Source: Adiantum capillus-veneris (lineage: Eukaryota; Streptophyta; Polypodiopsida; Polypodiales; Pteridaceae). Taken from it: a stretch of DNA of 64,000 nucleotides. How positions within the stretch are numbered: position 1 is the first letter of the stretch; each line of letters starts with the position of its first letter. Below, one piece after another: positions 37,301 to 49,609 of the stretch. A program made the translations under genes and the position numbers. Below the pieces are notes generated by a model. It searched no databases. It saw nothing but the letters and a program-made list of their open reading frames with translations, and was not told where the DNA came from. The stretch covers positions 108,811,087 through 108,875,086 of the forward strand of contig CM043966.1 in assembly GCA_014529385.2 (NCBI GenBank), read 5' to 3'.

Positions 37301-38690
37301 AGCTACTTCGAAGGAGTACCATATGATGTCATGAGTTAACCGAGCCATTTATGTATGATTTATGGTTTATTTTGGTGATTTGATCTCAAGTATTAGATGA
37401 CCATAAAATCATGTGAAGGTTTATGGTTAGTCAACCCGAACTGCATAGGCATATATGAATCAAGCGGCTTTCTTTTTGTGTTATCGTTTGTTGTATGAGT
37501 ATCAAATGGGGGTAAAGTGATGTGATAGAGTGTTAGTCTATATTATGTAGCTGAGCAAGCTTGATGCATTGGTTTGATGCCAAAAACTTTCATTTGCATG
37601 TTATGTATACTCCCAAAAATGACAAAAAGTTTTTTTTCGCATATGTGTGAAGTTATGGTTTATGGTCGACCTAAGGGTCGGAGTTGTTTTGCATCATTTT
37701 TATGGTGATGGAATGATATCATATGCTGTATGGAACCCTATGGATATATGTGGATGTCTCATGTGCATGGGTATGATTGCTTTCCACCTTTCTAGGTCAA
37801 AACTAGCTCTATGTGCTAGAGAGGTAAAGTGCTTATATGATGCATCAACTTCACATGATTAGATATTTTCAAAATTGGATTTTTATATCATGATTAGTTA
37901 CTAGTTGAATGAACCTATTTTATGCATGAAAAGATCATGTCTTAAGAGTCATGTGTGTGGACTTTGATTGACTGCAGTGGATATGTCAAACTCCAAGTGT
38001 GGGAGTTGGTTCAGTGTGAATATGATTTGTGGACAAGGGCTGTAATTTTATGGTGGAAGCTGATGTGGCTCTTGGTTTTTTTTTCTTGGATATGGTTATG
38101 CTGCCAAAATGCTGTCAAAAGTTTTGCAACCATGTTATGTTCTAAAGTGGTTATGCAGGACTGGTTGTGCCTCACCCAAGTTGGGTGGAGTACTCACCCA
38201 TGTGATGTGATTGAATTATGATTTATGGTTTGGGATTAGATCATGAAGTAATTTGGATGGTTGATGGTAGACGTGTAAGGGTAGAGACCCTGTACAGTCT
38301 AACTCTTTGGAAAAGATTGTTTTGTGCATATCGAACGTGCCATCGTGATTGGACTCGCGGGTTATTTTTCTCATGGAAGCATCACTCCAAGACTAGGATC
38401 ACCTACATCACTTAGCCTTAGATAAAAGGGCCATTGACCTGAGGCTTTGTTGGATTGGGGGTGTTGCCTAGGTCTTCTTCTTTTTGTTAGGATCATCTAC
38501 ACGGTTAGTGCAACGGGGGTTGAATGACCTACACAGCTAACGCATCGGGGATTTTGCCTTGGCTTTGCCTAAACACCCGATATTGGGAATGATACAAGCA
38601 TGGATAATCTTATCCAAAATAACTTATCCACTTGTGACAATGGATACTTGTACCCACAATAATCTACACGCATGTGCATATTACCATCCA
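37301..38690. other. No recognisable gene
   Basis: Several short plus-strand open frames (37647-38415) without domain signatures. The words CTACATCACTTAGCC, CTACACGGTTAGTGCA and CTACACAGCTAACGCA near 38403-38545 form a short loose repeat. It may be LTR sequence of an unidentified element. Confidence 0.4.
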
Positions 38691-38980
38691 TTTTCTTCAC
38701 CAACAAGATGGGAGAGGTCTATGGTGAAGAACTAGGTTGTATAAACCCTCTGTTGAGATAGTTAGAAAGCTGACGTTCCACCTCAATAGCCTCAATATTA
38801 ATCATCCTAAAGGGTGATTTAATTATGGGCTTATTGTCACTTGATGCTATACGGTGCTCTGATCCGCTGACCAGACTCAGCCCTAGCCATGATTGGTTGT
38901 TCACCGGGCCTAACCTCAACAACTTCTCCCTGAGCGGCCGCATGTGCCTATGGCAACTGTTCCCTCCTCTACCCAATCAC
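38690..38980 (-). pseudogene. Gypsy RT N-terminal fragment
   Basis: The minus strand reads FRMINIEAIEVERQLSNYLN, then RGFIQPSSSPSSPILLVKKM and DG. This is the conserved start of the gypsy RT domain (the L..GFI.PS.SPW.SPVLFVKKKDG block). Only about 95 residues remain; it is a fragment without neighbours from the same element. Confidence 0.85.
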
Positions 38981-39349
38981 TTTGTGATGCCATCCACACC
39001 GACCAGTAACCATTGATCATGGCAGTTTCCCTTGTCATTTTCTAGGTGATACCCATGCTCTATGCCACCCACATTTCAGCCTGGCCAGCATGTTTTTCAC
39101 CTAGGCTTGTGAGCGGAGGAAAACCTCATCTCGTAGCCCATCGTGCACCATCTCCCATTTTTCTGCTGCACCGGGGGAGAGAGGGGCAATTTTTTGCAAG
39201 GGAGGTAATTTGCGAATCTGAAAATTGCAATTTATCCCAGATTCCCAATCCCTTGTGAGCGACAAATCCCCTTTCGGGAGTATGGAGAGCAGAGATAAAA
39301 CATCTCTCATGTCCTCTAAATCCTCTTTAATGAAAAGTTCTTTCCTCTA

Positions 39350-39353
<4 letters not shown>

Positions 39354-39403
<50 letters not shown>
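39354..39403. repeat. (GA)n microsatellite
   Basis: About 50 bp of GA, just left of the foldback arm. Its complement (CT)n lies just right of the other arm. Confidence 0.95.
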
Positions 39404-39405
<2 letters not shown>

Positions 39406-39410
39406 GCCGA

Positions 39411-39584
39411 GAGAGGGAGAGAAGACTTAAAGTAATGCTCGTAGTCTGCAACCCTCAAGCCGGAAGGGCACTACAGAAATCCGATGCTTTCCTGATGCTT
39501 GTCAAAACCGTTGGATTTCCGTAGTGCCCTTCCGGCTTGAGGGTTGCAGACTATGAGCATTACTATAAGTCTTCTCTCCCTCTC
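39411..39584. repeat. Foldback hairpin, 72-nt arms
   Basis: Left arm 39411-39482 and right arm 39513-39584 are reverse complements at 69 of 72 positions, with a 30-nt loop. The arms include CTGCAACCCTCAAGCCGGAA and its complement. The flanking GA tract (39354-39403) and CT tracts (39590 on) are also complementary, so the foldback could extend by another 25-50 bp. It could be a small MITE-like element or a small-RNA precursor. No target duplication was identified. Confidence 0.9.
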
Positions 39585-39585
39585 C

Positions 39586-39587
<2 letters not shown>

Positions 39588-39623
<36 letters not shown>

Positions 39624-39633
39624 TCTCCCTCTC

Positions 39634-39681
<48 letters not shown>

Positions 39682-39683
39682 AA

Positions 39684-39721
<38 letters not shown>

Positions 39722-39740
39722 ATATATATATATATATATG
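39588..39740. repeat. (CT)n, (ATCT)n and (TA)n microsatellites
   Basis: Consecutive simple repeats: two CT tracts separated by ATCTATTCTCCCTCTCTTGG, then about twelve ATCT units (with one break), then TA repeats. Confidence 0.95.
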
Positions 39741-40452
39741 CACAACACCACATTGCATATTCCCATTTTCTCTCGCTCCAACAACATATGGATAATGGTA
39801 TGCAATTCCTTTTACATCCTTGTACGGTTGTGTCAGGTAGTTGAGCCTCGGAGGAGAATGATACGGAATGTATGCAATGTTTTCATTATTTTGATCACCG
39901 TGGCTACACAAAAAATCAAGAAGAGGGAGTGGTGGTGAGTGGTGTGCCTACACTTAGGCTAGTAGGATTTACATGATCCATTCATAGTGACCTATTGTCA
40001 AATCATATGGCAGAGTTTGAACAAAAGTCATCCAAGTAGAACACTGGCACCAGCAAGCCATTTTATGTGTTATAATTGTGGGTCCGCACTCTCAACATGG
40101 AGAGAGGGGAGGATATCCTATCTAAAACTAGCATGCTCAGTTCCTTCTAGTGTCCTCCTTTGCCCCTATGTAGGCTCATTCCACATGCCAGAGTTTAGGG
40201 CTGAAGGTCTGAGGTAAGTGGTCTAAAGTCAATATTTGCAAAAGAAGGATACATCAATAAGGGACATAGAACATTGGGGGGAAACCCCTTCAATCGCTTT
40301 TGATCGTTCCACCTTATTATGAATATTTATTTGCATAACTCTGCGTGTGTGTGCATATGTGTAGTCTCGCTCGGTTTTTTCATTTGCTCGGTAAAGTTCG
40401 CTCCGTGTATGGTAAGACTCGTGGACAACAACATTTTCACTTCAATAGCGTT

Positions 40453-40547
<95 letters not shown>

Positions 40548-41150
40548 CATATTTAAAAAAAATATAAAGAAGCATTCTTTTTTTATTATTAAAATATCAA
40601 ATCTTCCAACTCCCCCATCGTATCAAACTACCCTTCAACTTTCCATCTCACCCCCCCTTTATTTTTTTATTGAAAAAAAGAAAACCATCTAACTTTACAA
40701 TTTCATAAATATAGAGTCTAGTAGAATATACCCTACTAATTGACCTATTTTAGAATTAATTATTTAATTAAGAGTTTTGTCTACCTTCTATCTAGATACA
40801 TATGTATATGTACTTAAGTATCTATATACATTATATATATATGTCTATATACCCAATGAATTTTAAGTATTGGCACCATCTATAAAAAATTTACTAGGAT
40901 TGGACCTCGTCTTAAATTTTCAGTTTTGGATGGTCACAAAACTTTGCATATATAAGGTCTCCTGTACCTCCCCTAGTCTTGTAAATTTTGGTTGCTTTTC
41001 AATGTAAAGAAAGGAAGGATTCTACTGATGAATTTTTTACATTGGCACTATCTCGCAGGAAATTGCTAGGGTAAGGCCTTGCCTCAACTTAGAAAAGGCA
41101 TAGAACTTGTGACAGCACTCCCTAGATGCCTGTTTAAGACCATAAAGGCT
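39741..41150. other. AT-rich DNA with a compound (GT)n(GA)n microsatellite
   Basis: At 40457-40545, about 22 GT units change directly into about 22 GA units. No gene is recognisable around it. A TATATA/TGTATA-rich patch lies at 40795-40855. Confidence 0.6.
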
Positions 41151-41535
41151 CTTTTTTCTTTTTTTAAAGAAAAACTCACAATTGTGAGTGAATTATATTA
41201 CTCAACCCAAATAATTACAAGGTCTTGTCATGCTCGTGTTGAGCCACGACATCATCCAGGGACCATAATTACATCGGATATGAGAGCAGCCATCCCAACC
41301 AACTCACCCCCTTATCCTTGATACATAGGGTCCATTATCATGTTCTTCTGAGATCTTTTCATTACCAATAGCCAATATTTTCCCCCATCCTAGGCATGCC
41401 CTCTACTGACAACAAGGCATAAGTAGTCCTCGACCAATCCTCTGAGTGTTGCTTGCGTCCGAGCGTCCATGTTAGCACTTTGCTTTCTTGTATAATTTCT
41501 GCGAAGCTTGCCACCTCAAGACCTTCAAACACACA

Positions 41536-43014
41536 TCAGTTCCTTGTCTGCCATACATTATGTAAGAAGAAGTACCTGACGATTTGAGTGCTGATGAGGA
41601 TGGCAGGACCACTTGAATTCTTCCCTCCAAGGAATAGAGGAGTCTTGTAAAAACCAATTTTCCATGTTCTTTGGAACCACTTGCATATTTTCCCTACAAG
41701 GCCTTCGATAGTTGGGAAATCCATGAAGAGGTGGGCCAAATCTTCACTAGCCAGCCTGCACCCCAAGCATAGATCTGACCCAATCCCTCTTTCCTGAATC
41801 TTCGCCCCCGTCGATAGAGCACCCCAAATTACCTTCCATAAAAATAACTTCATGTGCTATGGAACCTTTGGCTTCTAGATGTTCTCCATTACTTGGTCCC
41901 AACTTTCCTCCGACCATTGTTTTTTCCATAACTTGTTAAGGGGGCTAGACCAATTCTTCTTATGCATCATTGTATGGTAAATGTCTTTAGGATGGTATTT
42001 CCCTAAGAGACTGCTTCTGGGCCATCTCCAGGCATTCCAGTCAAACTCCGAATCACAGATAGGCATCACTATATTGTCAAGATCTTTCCTCACTTTCTGG
42101 ACCAGCAACACCTCCAAGCTATTCAGTTGGTAATTGGTAACCACAAGGTCAATGGTTTTCCAACTCTTGTTGCCACTGTCCCAGAAGTGTCCCAGCCGAT
42201 TTAGACCCTTATTATTCAGCTTCCTGGCTGTCTCTATCCAATAGAAAATTTGTGGTGGATCTACAACTTTGGAAAGCCAGGGGGACCAATGCAAAATGCA
42301 GTTCTTGAAGTATCTGGTTTTTTCCCCACACTTTAAGACTCCTGCTGCTCTATTGCATTTTCTTACCAATTCTCCTGCGCTACCCCCCAGTCTTAGGGTA
42401 GTCCACGACGGCACTAACAGATTGTCATGAACCTCCACCCCTCTCCACTTTCCACCTTTTGAGCCAAGTTTAGCTGCTTCTATCATATCTTTGATCATGA
42501 TAGCCCAAACTTGATCCTCTTTAGCCAAGGAAACAACAAATTTGGTGCAACAAGCTTCTCCATGGGCCACAGGGTTCAGAATTTTGCGGCCTCCTTGATT
42601 CCTTGGCCAAGCAACTGATTCCCAACGGGCCCACTGCCATGGCATGGAGGATTTCGTGTTGTTCTTCCATAAAAACCTTTTCCTTGGTTTTAAGGACTCT
42701 TTCCAGTGACTCTTAGCCATCTTGAGAAGCAGGCTAGTGAAGGCAATATAAGGAATCATATAGGCATTTATCACTTTTATCCGACTTGGGAATGGGAGAA
42801 GAGCATACTCCCACCTACTCATTTTTTTTTTGATTTTTTCAGGCACCCACTCAAATCTTTGCTTGTGAGTTACGTCCACCCCCAAGGGGGCTCCCAGATG
42901 TCTGAAGATATTCCCTTTTGTGACAATCTCCCCCGCCCATACAGAAGGGTCAAATGAGTCATTTTCCAATAGGGAGATCATCCTTGACTTCTGTATATTA
43001 CACTGGGACTCCAA
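41536..43014 (-). pseudogene. LINE ORF2 thumb and C-terminal zf-RVT region
   Basis: 41875-43014 is a 379-residue open frame beginning just after motif C. It contains RVIKINAYM-like VINAYMIPYIAF, then KRFLWKNN and WARWESVAWPRNQGGRKILN, all typical of the plant L1 C-terminal half. A stop separates it from 41536-41853: MKLFLWKVIWGALSTGAKIQ and then DLCLGCRLASEDLAHLFMDF, the zf-RVT domain with its C..C....E...H pattern. A second break lies at 41854-41874. Confidence 0.85.
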
Positions 43015-43622
43015 AGCTACTAAGAATATTTGTACAATCTCCAGAGATTTCCTGATGAGAGGAGAGAATTGTCTGCAAAAAGTTTTGCTAGGAGTTGGCT
43101 ATTTCTTGGCTTAGCCAGGCCTTGCAACTCCCCTCATTCCACACTAGCTTCGAGCATCGACGTGATTAAAGGATGTGATCCTATGGCAAAAAACAGGGGG
43201 GTCAAAGGGCATCCCTCCTTAATAGACCTTTTGACCTCAAAAGAGCCCACAATTCTATCGTTGACTAGGAGCTCTGACTGGCTTCCATCTCCCAATACAC
43301 TTACTAGACGACATAGGTGCAGCCCAAAGCCCAGAGCTTCCATGACGGCTTCTATATATGTCCATGTTATTTTGTCATAAGCCTTATCCAGGTCCAAATG
43401 TAGCAGTACACGTTCTTGCTTTGTGACAGTTGTGTACTCGATGCCCATCATTGTTGCAAATATGTTATCGTAAATGGACCTTCCTTTGATGAACCCATGT
43501 TGATGGGGAGAGATGATCTTGGTTAGTAAGGGGGCTAGTCTGAAGGCTACAACTTTAGCAATAATTTTATAGGCCACCACATCATTGTTATAGGGCGCCA
43601 TTGTTTCACTTGAGAACAACAA
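43014..43622 (-). pseudogene. LINE reverse transcriptase core, catalytic motif altered
   Basis: The frame at 43134-43622 gives the RT block: NNDVVAYKIIAKVVAFRLAP, then QHGFIKGRSIYDNI and LLHLDLDKAYDKITW (motif A with its Asp). It continues with KEGCPLTPLFFAIG, where the usual QGCPLSP has lost Gln. After a frame change, motif C reads KLFADNSLL (FADN at 43065-43079) instead of FADD, so the second catalytic Asp is Asn. The change GAT to AAT is a single G-to-A. This copy would be inactive. Confidence 0.85.
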
Positions 43623-44810
43623 ATATGTTTGGGGATGGGTTAGATAAGCCCTCTCTTTACACTTATCTCCAACGACCCTTTGACAATGGCTTTATTGGCC
43701 AACCTTTGTGATTGCGACTTTGAGATCGTCCCAAAATTCTCTATAGAATTCCACCGTCATCCCATCCCAAACAGGGGACTGTTCCTTGCGAAGGGCTTGC
43801 AATGCTAGTGAACAATCATCTTTGGAAAATTCCCTTTCCAAGAAATTATCTTATGAGTGGGGAATCTTCTTATTGACACTCTCAAGTAAGGACCCTCTGG
43901 CTTCTTCCACTTCTTGGGACTGGATCTCTGGCCGTCCAATGATTTGACTAAGATAGCTCAGCATCAAACCAGCCATCTCATCCTGGTTATGAAATGTTGT
44001 CCCTTTCTCATCATTGAGCGAGCGGACGTGGCCTCGGCTCTTCTTGATTTTTAAATCCCTAAAAAATGATCTTGATTAGAGGCTTTAGGTTGAAGGGAAG
44101 TCTCCCTGGAGAGAAGCCTTGTCTTTTTGATATCTTCTAACTGCTCATTATCAAGGTTAGATTTGGCTTCAAGCCATCATTTGTGCTCATCCTCAGTAGC
44201 AAGCCCATTGGCTTTTTGGAGGTAAGCAATTGTACCTCCGCTGTAAGATGCAGAAGGTGTGCCTCCCTAACTTTCTTGATTTGGGGGCCCGAGGTTTTGA
44301 TTTCTTTCTGGATGCTCCAAGCAAAGAGGTCCCCTGCATTGTGTTTGTTGAGGTCGAAAGATTTTTTTGAGCTGGGCCTTGTGATTTCTTGGTTAGATTC
44401 CTAAAAAGAGGGTCTTTGAATAGGTGTGCCCCTGTTACTAACAAATTTTTCCCACCTCTTGGGGTCTGGTCCTCCCCTATATTCTTCTTAAAATTTATGT
44501 GCAAAGGTATGTGATCCAAATGGCTTTTTGTTTGGACTACCTTCATCTCCATCAACAACGGTATCTAGTCAGCTTGGTGTGAGCAATAGCATCTGTCCAG
44601 CCTAGAGGCAATGCAACCATACTGGATGCTTGTGCATGTGAACCCAGGCATGCTGTTCCATGGGCCAATTTCCCATTAGTCGATCATCACCCATTTTTTG
44701 CACAAACTTTTCCATTTACACCTTTCTGAGCCAGCCAGCATACTGGAGGATCCTGTTCTATGCCTGCTCTTTTCTACCATATTGAAGTTGCCAACCAATA
44801 ACCACTCACC

Positions 44811-45218
44811 TTAAATAGGAGTATCTCTAAGATGCATCCATAGTTTAGCTCTATCTTTTGTATTGCAAGGGCCGTACACGTTCACAATGGTGAAGGGACG
44901 CCCTTCCCATCTGATTCTAATCCCCAAGATTCTACCGTACAAGTGGTTTAGAACCAACTTTGGATCCATTTCTCTATCCACAATGCTGAGGACACCACTA
45001 AAACCGTTACTTCCTTCTCCATAGAATACTAGTTTCTTTCCTAGCACCTGCTTTCTCTTGCTATGGGCATCTAAGTGTTGTTCCTGGATGGACCAGCTTT
45101 TGAGTGCCTTCTCCTTTTTAATTTCCTTCCAGAATAGGGTACTCTTCTTACGGGTTTTTAGCTCCTTTACATTCCAAGATTGGATAGTGAGAGACTCCAT
45201 CATTAATGGGGGGTTCAT
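44811..45218 (-). pseudogene. LINE ORF2 endonuclease domain
   Basis: A 135-residue open frame starting MNPPLMMESLTIQSWNVKEL, with SWNVKELKT at the position of the APE motif WN.RGL. It then has a degraded second motif (SWSIQEQHLDAHS, canonical ..ETK/EQH..) and PFTIVNVYGPCNTKDRAKLW, the conserved ..VYGP block. In intact elements the domain nicks target DNA to prime reverse transcription. Downstream (44193-44558) the frame is broken but related sequence continues. Confidence 0.8.
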
Positions 45219-45660
45219 TGGGAAAGAGGAACGAATTCTTCACCATACAAATCATCCCCCCCCCCCTCTCCTTGGTCTAAGGGGAATCCGAGGATTCGAA
45301 GTCTGGGGGGATTTCTTTTCTTGTAGTGCTTTAAATGGATTGTGCAGTGGGACAGTGAACCCCCCTCCTTTCAATGGGGTGGATGATGGACTACAACCTT
45401 TCACATCAAGTGTTCTGAAAACTTGAAGTACTTTGGAGTCTCTTGCCAGGGACTTGAATAGCCGTCACCATTGTCACTGTCTTCAATTTTGGGGTAGTAG
45501 CGGGAGTAACGATCTTAATATTATTGCATGCACCATCGGTAATTTGTTGTATGGGAATCAATTCCTTCACAATATTTTCCTTCATTTTTATATCCGTCAT
45601 ACCTTCTTTATCCTTCCCTGCATTTGCCCCTTTGTTACTACCTCCTTGCTTCTCCAACCC

Positions 45661-46959
45661 TTACATCTGGGTTTCCATTTCACTGCTGGCATGTGCTGCC
45701 AGAGCTGTAGTACCATTAGACTTCAAGGGGCAATCCTTGGCGAAGTGTCCAAAGTTGTTGCATTCAAAACATACTCCAAAATATCTTCCAAAGTTGAGCG
45801 GAATAGTAACAAGCCCAGCTCCGACATTGATTACCATGCTCTTAGGTGGCGTTTTAGACACATCCTAGCCTATACAAACCCTGTTTGAGGTTCTGCCAAA
45901 CCTTCTCTTGCTACGTATAAATAAGGGAGTGCCTAGTTGACTAGCGAGCATCTTGAGATTATCCCACAGCCAGCTAAGCAGTCCCACAAACTCAACCCAT
46001 ACCGGATGAAAACCTTGTAGAGATTCAGCTGAGTCGAACATTGGCTCCCAAGGCACCACACATACCGTAGTCCTATTAAATTTACTAGGGGCCCTTTGTC
46101 GAGGACCTTTTCCACATCGGAGGCCTCTTTGAATCTCAGCGAACAAAACCCTTTAGCTAGGTAAAAAGTATTTTCAACTGCTCCTCCATGACCAAGAATT
46201 TGAGGGCATTGAAGCCATTGAATTATCTCAAACCTGTTCGGGATTCCTCCACTGAACCCAAATACCAGAATTAGCTAAGCTTGCCTGGCTAACTATTTTT
46301 TGATAAGTGTTGGTGGAATCGCTAAAGTAATAGCCTCGGCAACCTCCACCTGCTACGACAAAGACTCTCTTAAAGCAGAATAGGCCCGATGTGCCAACCC
46401 TCTTCAATCATCCCATTGTAATCTGTTTGGGAGCAAGTTCTTTTGTTGTTGTTAGGGCTTGACTCAATCATTTTGTTTGCTTCCATGAGCTCTTGCTGAA
46501 GTCTAGCTCTTGTATTCTGCAATTTTTTGATATCTCCTTCACTCGACATCCCTTCTGATGAGCCTTTTCCATAATCCTTGAGTTAGGCCCCTTGAGTATG
46601 CTAGCAAACAGGATACCTGGCCTACAAGCTGCAGATGCACTTGAGGCCTTATTAACATTCATATAGATGGGACCCTGAGGGACCCCGTCTTTGAGGGTTT
46701 TTACCTCGAATTTGAACCCTTGAGCTGAGGCCATTTTCTCCCTTGTTTTCTCAAAAGGGACTTCTTTGATCGATATAATCTTGTCCTTTTTTGTGGTTGA
46801 AGCTTTTGGCAAATCGGGGCTCGACATTGTCGCATCATCCAACGGGGTCAAGACCGGCGGACCGTAGCCTTCATCCATCAGCACGACTATCTCCATTTCG
46901 GTTATTTTACCCGCCGCTAACATCTTTGAAAATTTGACAATATCAGGTTTCATTATCAA
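45661..46959 (-). pseudogene. LINE ORF1 (RNA-binding, CCHC)
   Basis: Three frame-broken segments. 46468-46959 encodes a 163-residue N-terminal part with a GPPVLTPLDDATMSSPDLPK linker. 45865-46146 contains the DUF4283-like block (HPVWVEFVGLLSWLWDNLKM, then LASQLGTPLFIRSKR). 45661-45861 ends in the zinc knuckle CFECNNFGHFAKDC. In plant L1 elements this protein binds element RNA. Stops near 46147-46467 separate the first two parts. Confidence 0.8.
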
Positions 46960-47459
46960 GTTCCTTGGTTAATCTCAAGACCCTAGGAGCAGCAAGGCTT
47001 TGAAGCACTTAAACAAGAAGCGCAAGGGAGATGATAATCGCTTTGACTCCAAGCTAGATACTCCAAAGATTTTGAGAAGCAAAACAATGCTCCTTGAGTA
47101 AAACACCAACAAGCATAGGCCTTTGATGATGATCGCGGTTATTAACATAAAGCTAATAATCGTGAAGCTTACGTTCTTGTTGCTGGAAAAAATAAGCGTG
47201 ATCTTATTTTTTACCCTTGTGCTACTGTGTTGCTCGAGTTGAGGTGAAGGCCAAGATCAAAGCCAAGGTGATCTTATGCGTGCCAAAGATAAGTGCATTC
47301 TTCACAGGCAAGACTTAACACTGCAAAAGCGGCATCAAGGCAGGAGAGCGCCCAAAATATCTCTCAAGTGTTGACGGCGAGGAGGGTTCTCCAGAAGTGG
47401 TATCAAATCTCCCTTGCACTCTGCCAAACAATGCCCACTCAGATTTCACCTGGACACTA

Positions 47460-47810
47460 CACTATAACAAAAATGTCTCTTAGCGACAACTATACCGACA
47501 TTATAAGAAGCAATAAGAAAATTATTTGTCATCGTTATAGTCGTCCTTATTAGTGTCGCAAAGAGCACATTGGTATAAACGTCAGTATAAATGTCGGTAT
47601 ATGCATCGGTATGAGCGTTGGTACATCGATGCTTATAGAGACAGTGATAGAGATGCTTATAAATATGCTTATAATGACGCTTACAGAGACTCTCATACCG
47701 ATGCCAATAGAGACACCTATAGAGATGCCAATAGAGATGCTCATAGCGACGACCATATTAACAAATTGGATGGCATGGCCAAGATATGCCCTCTTGGTCA
47801 TTCTGTATCA
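47460..47810 (+). mobile_element. CACTA-type transposon terminus with subterminal repeats
   Basis: The sequence starts CACTATAACAAAAATGTC at 47460, close to the conserved CACTA superfamily end (CACTACAA.AAAA), and continues TTAGCGACAACTATA. The preceding 3 bp (CTA, 47457-47459) would be the target duplication. The next 300 bp hold many short related words (CGGTATA, GATGCTTATA, GATGCCAATAGAGA) like CACTA subterminal repeats. No matching right end or transposase was found, so this is an isolated end. The open frames here are repeat artefacts. Confidence 0.6.
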
Positions 47811-48663
47811 TCATTGATAAAATAAAGAATGATTTACACACATTGATCATTCCATAACCTAGAAAAGACAAAAATAACAACTTGAACTAATTCAAATATA
47901 ATTTAAACAATCACTTGAGCAGATATGAACTTTAAATTAAAAATTGAGCATGAAATAACAGGAAGACACCAATTTATATGAAGAGAGACAATTGTATATA
48001 ATGTAAACCATATAGTGTGATATCAAAAATATACAAGTGTATGTCAATATGGTCATCACCATAAGCATGATCTCAAATCGATGATAAATATAAATACAAA
48101 ACATATGTACATGAGGTAGGGATCAACGCTACATAGATAATACCGTCGATACAAAAAATGACGATATGCAAGGACAATAACAAAAAATGGCTGACATCGC
48201 ACCTGCGGTGGATCTAGTAGCACCTGCCCAAAAAAAGCACTCCATATAAGGGATTGCAACAAAACTCTACTAAGATCACAGATGAGGTGGATCTAATAGC
48301 TTTACTCGTGTCAAGGGCTCTATGGAAGGGGACTGTAACAACACAATAATGATTAATTATATAAGTACTTAAACATATACACGTCAATAAACTACATAAA
48401 CACACATATAAGTAAAAGTATTTTCTCACCTTTCCAGCTCTGCGATCAAGGATCCGAATCACCCATTCCAGTTCATGCTACGCTCCATAGATCCTCTACA
48501 TCCTACTAGGCAATCTACTAGTGACCTCATGCTATATTAAATAAAAATTCAAATTAAATATTATCTTTATTGTAACACAATAAACTTACACATAATTTAA
48601 AGAGTGTGTAAGTACAAGAACTTACAAAATCCTCATTGAAGTTATCCTAGCCGCCACTCCCGA
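47811..48663. other. AT-rich DNA without recognisable gene
   Basis: Only short open frames. It may be interior of the CACTA-like element that begins at 47460; no transposase motif can be read. Confidence 0.4.
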
Positions 48664-49153
48664 TGTAAGGTTTCCAGTTTCTAAAACGTTAAAGGTTGTA
48701 TAAAGCTTAATCAAACTGATATGATTATTGAAAAAGAAATGTAGAATTGTTCGACCATGGCAAATATTGGTATTTTTGGAATCTTAAGCACAGGAAACCC
48801 CGGGCTAGAAATTTTCAGATTTAAATTCGGACAAAAACTGACCCCGCTAGTCCTTCCGAAAGATTCAATGTAAAATAAATTATTAAGAAAAAATGAAGGG
48901 TTACAGTAATCATTTAAGCATAGACTTTATTAAGGGTCTCCCAGATATTTACAAGATATTTACCAATTAAGCAAAAATAGGTCAAATTATAGCAGAATTG
49001 ACATTTTAAAAGCTGGCAAGTAATGGGAAGGTCGTCACTGACCTGCCAGGGACTCATTTAGTAGCATGGGGCATTTTTTGACTTGTTGGGGACTGCTTGA
49101 ACTACAAGCAACTGCCTTTTACAACTTGTGAGAGCTTGTGAGTGCCAGAAAAC

Positions 49154-49160
49154 TATAAAT
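49154..49160 (+). promoter_or_regulatory. TATA box of the large LTR
   Basis: TATAAAT within CTATAAATAGGACCCC. Transcription would be expected to start about 30 bp downstream, near a CT-rich patch (CACTCTCTCTCTCTC, 49201-49216). Confidence 0.6.
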
Positions 49161-49609
49161 AGGACCCCTTGCTTCATAATTTGATAGACTCGGAGCCTTG
49201 ACACTCTCTCTCTCTCATCTAGAGAGAACACTATGCAGAAATCTCTAGAGATTAAGCTCTAGTCGATTAACCTAAACGGTAATTAGCCTAAACCTTCTTA
49301 ATTAGCAAGGCTAAAGTAATCTATATTGTTAATAACTCAAAGATTAGGCCTATGTATACTCATAAACCCTCTCTTAATTAATTATCCTCTACTGATTGTT
49401 GTAATTAAGCTTGGTAATGTTAAGCTCATTAATTATCCTATCATATTATGACTGAAATTTGCCATATTAACCATGAATTAGTGGGAAATATATTAATTAA
49501 GCTTAGACTAAGTTGAGGAAATTACCAGAGCTGCATTAAATAGTGATTAAGCTAGGAAAATTATCCTATAATTTTTTGAGTAATTTTCCTAATTAATTAG
49601 GCAAAATTA

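Larger units (their letters stand above)
41150..46990 (-). mobile_element. L1-like LINE (non-LTR retrotransposon), degenerate
   Basis: On the minus strand: ORF1 with DUF4283-like region and CCHC knuckle (45661-46959), APE-type endonuclease (44811-45218), reverse transcriptase (about 43014-43622) and a C-terminal zf-RVT region (41536-41853). This is the plant L1 architecture. Frames are broken many times. The 3' end is near 41150-41470, where the plus strand has T-rich runs (41148-41170) that may be the remains of the poly(A) tail. Target duplications were not identified. Confidence 0.9.

Noticed and set aside
41079-41321. Plus-strand open frame at the LINE 3' end
   Set aside because: No domain. 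It lies in the likely 3' tail region of the minus-strand LINE.
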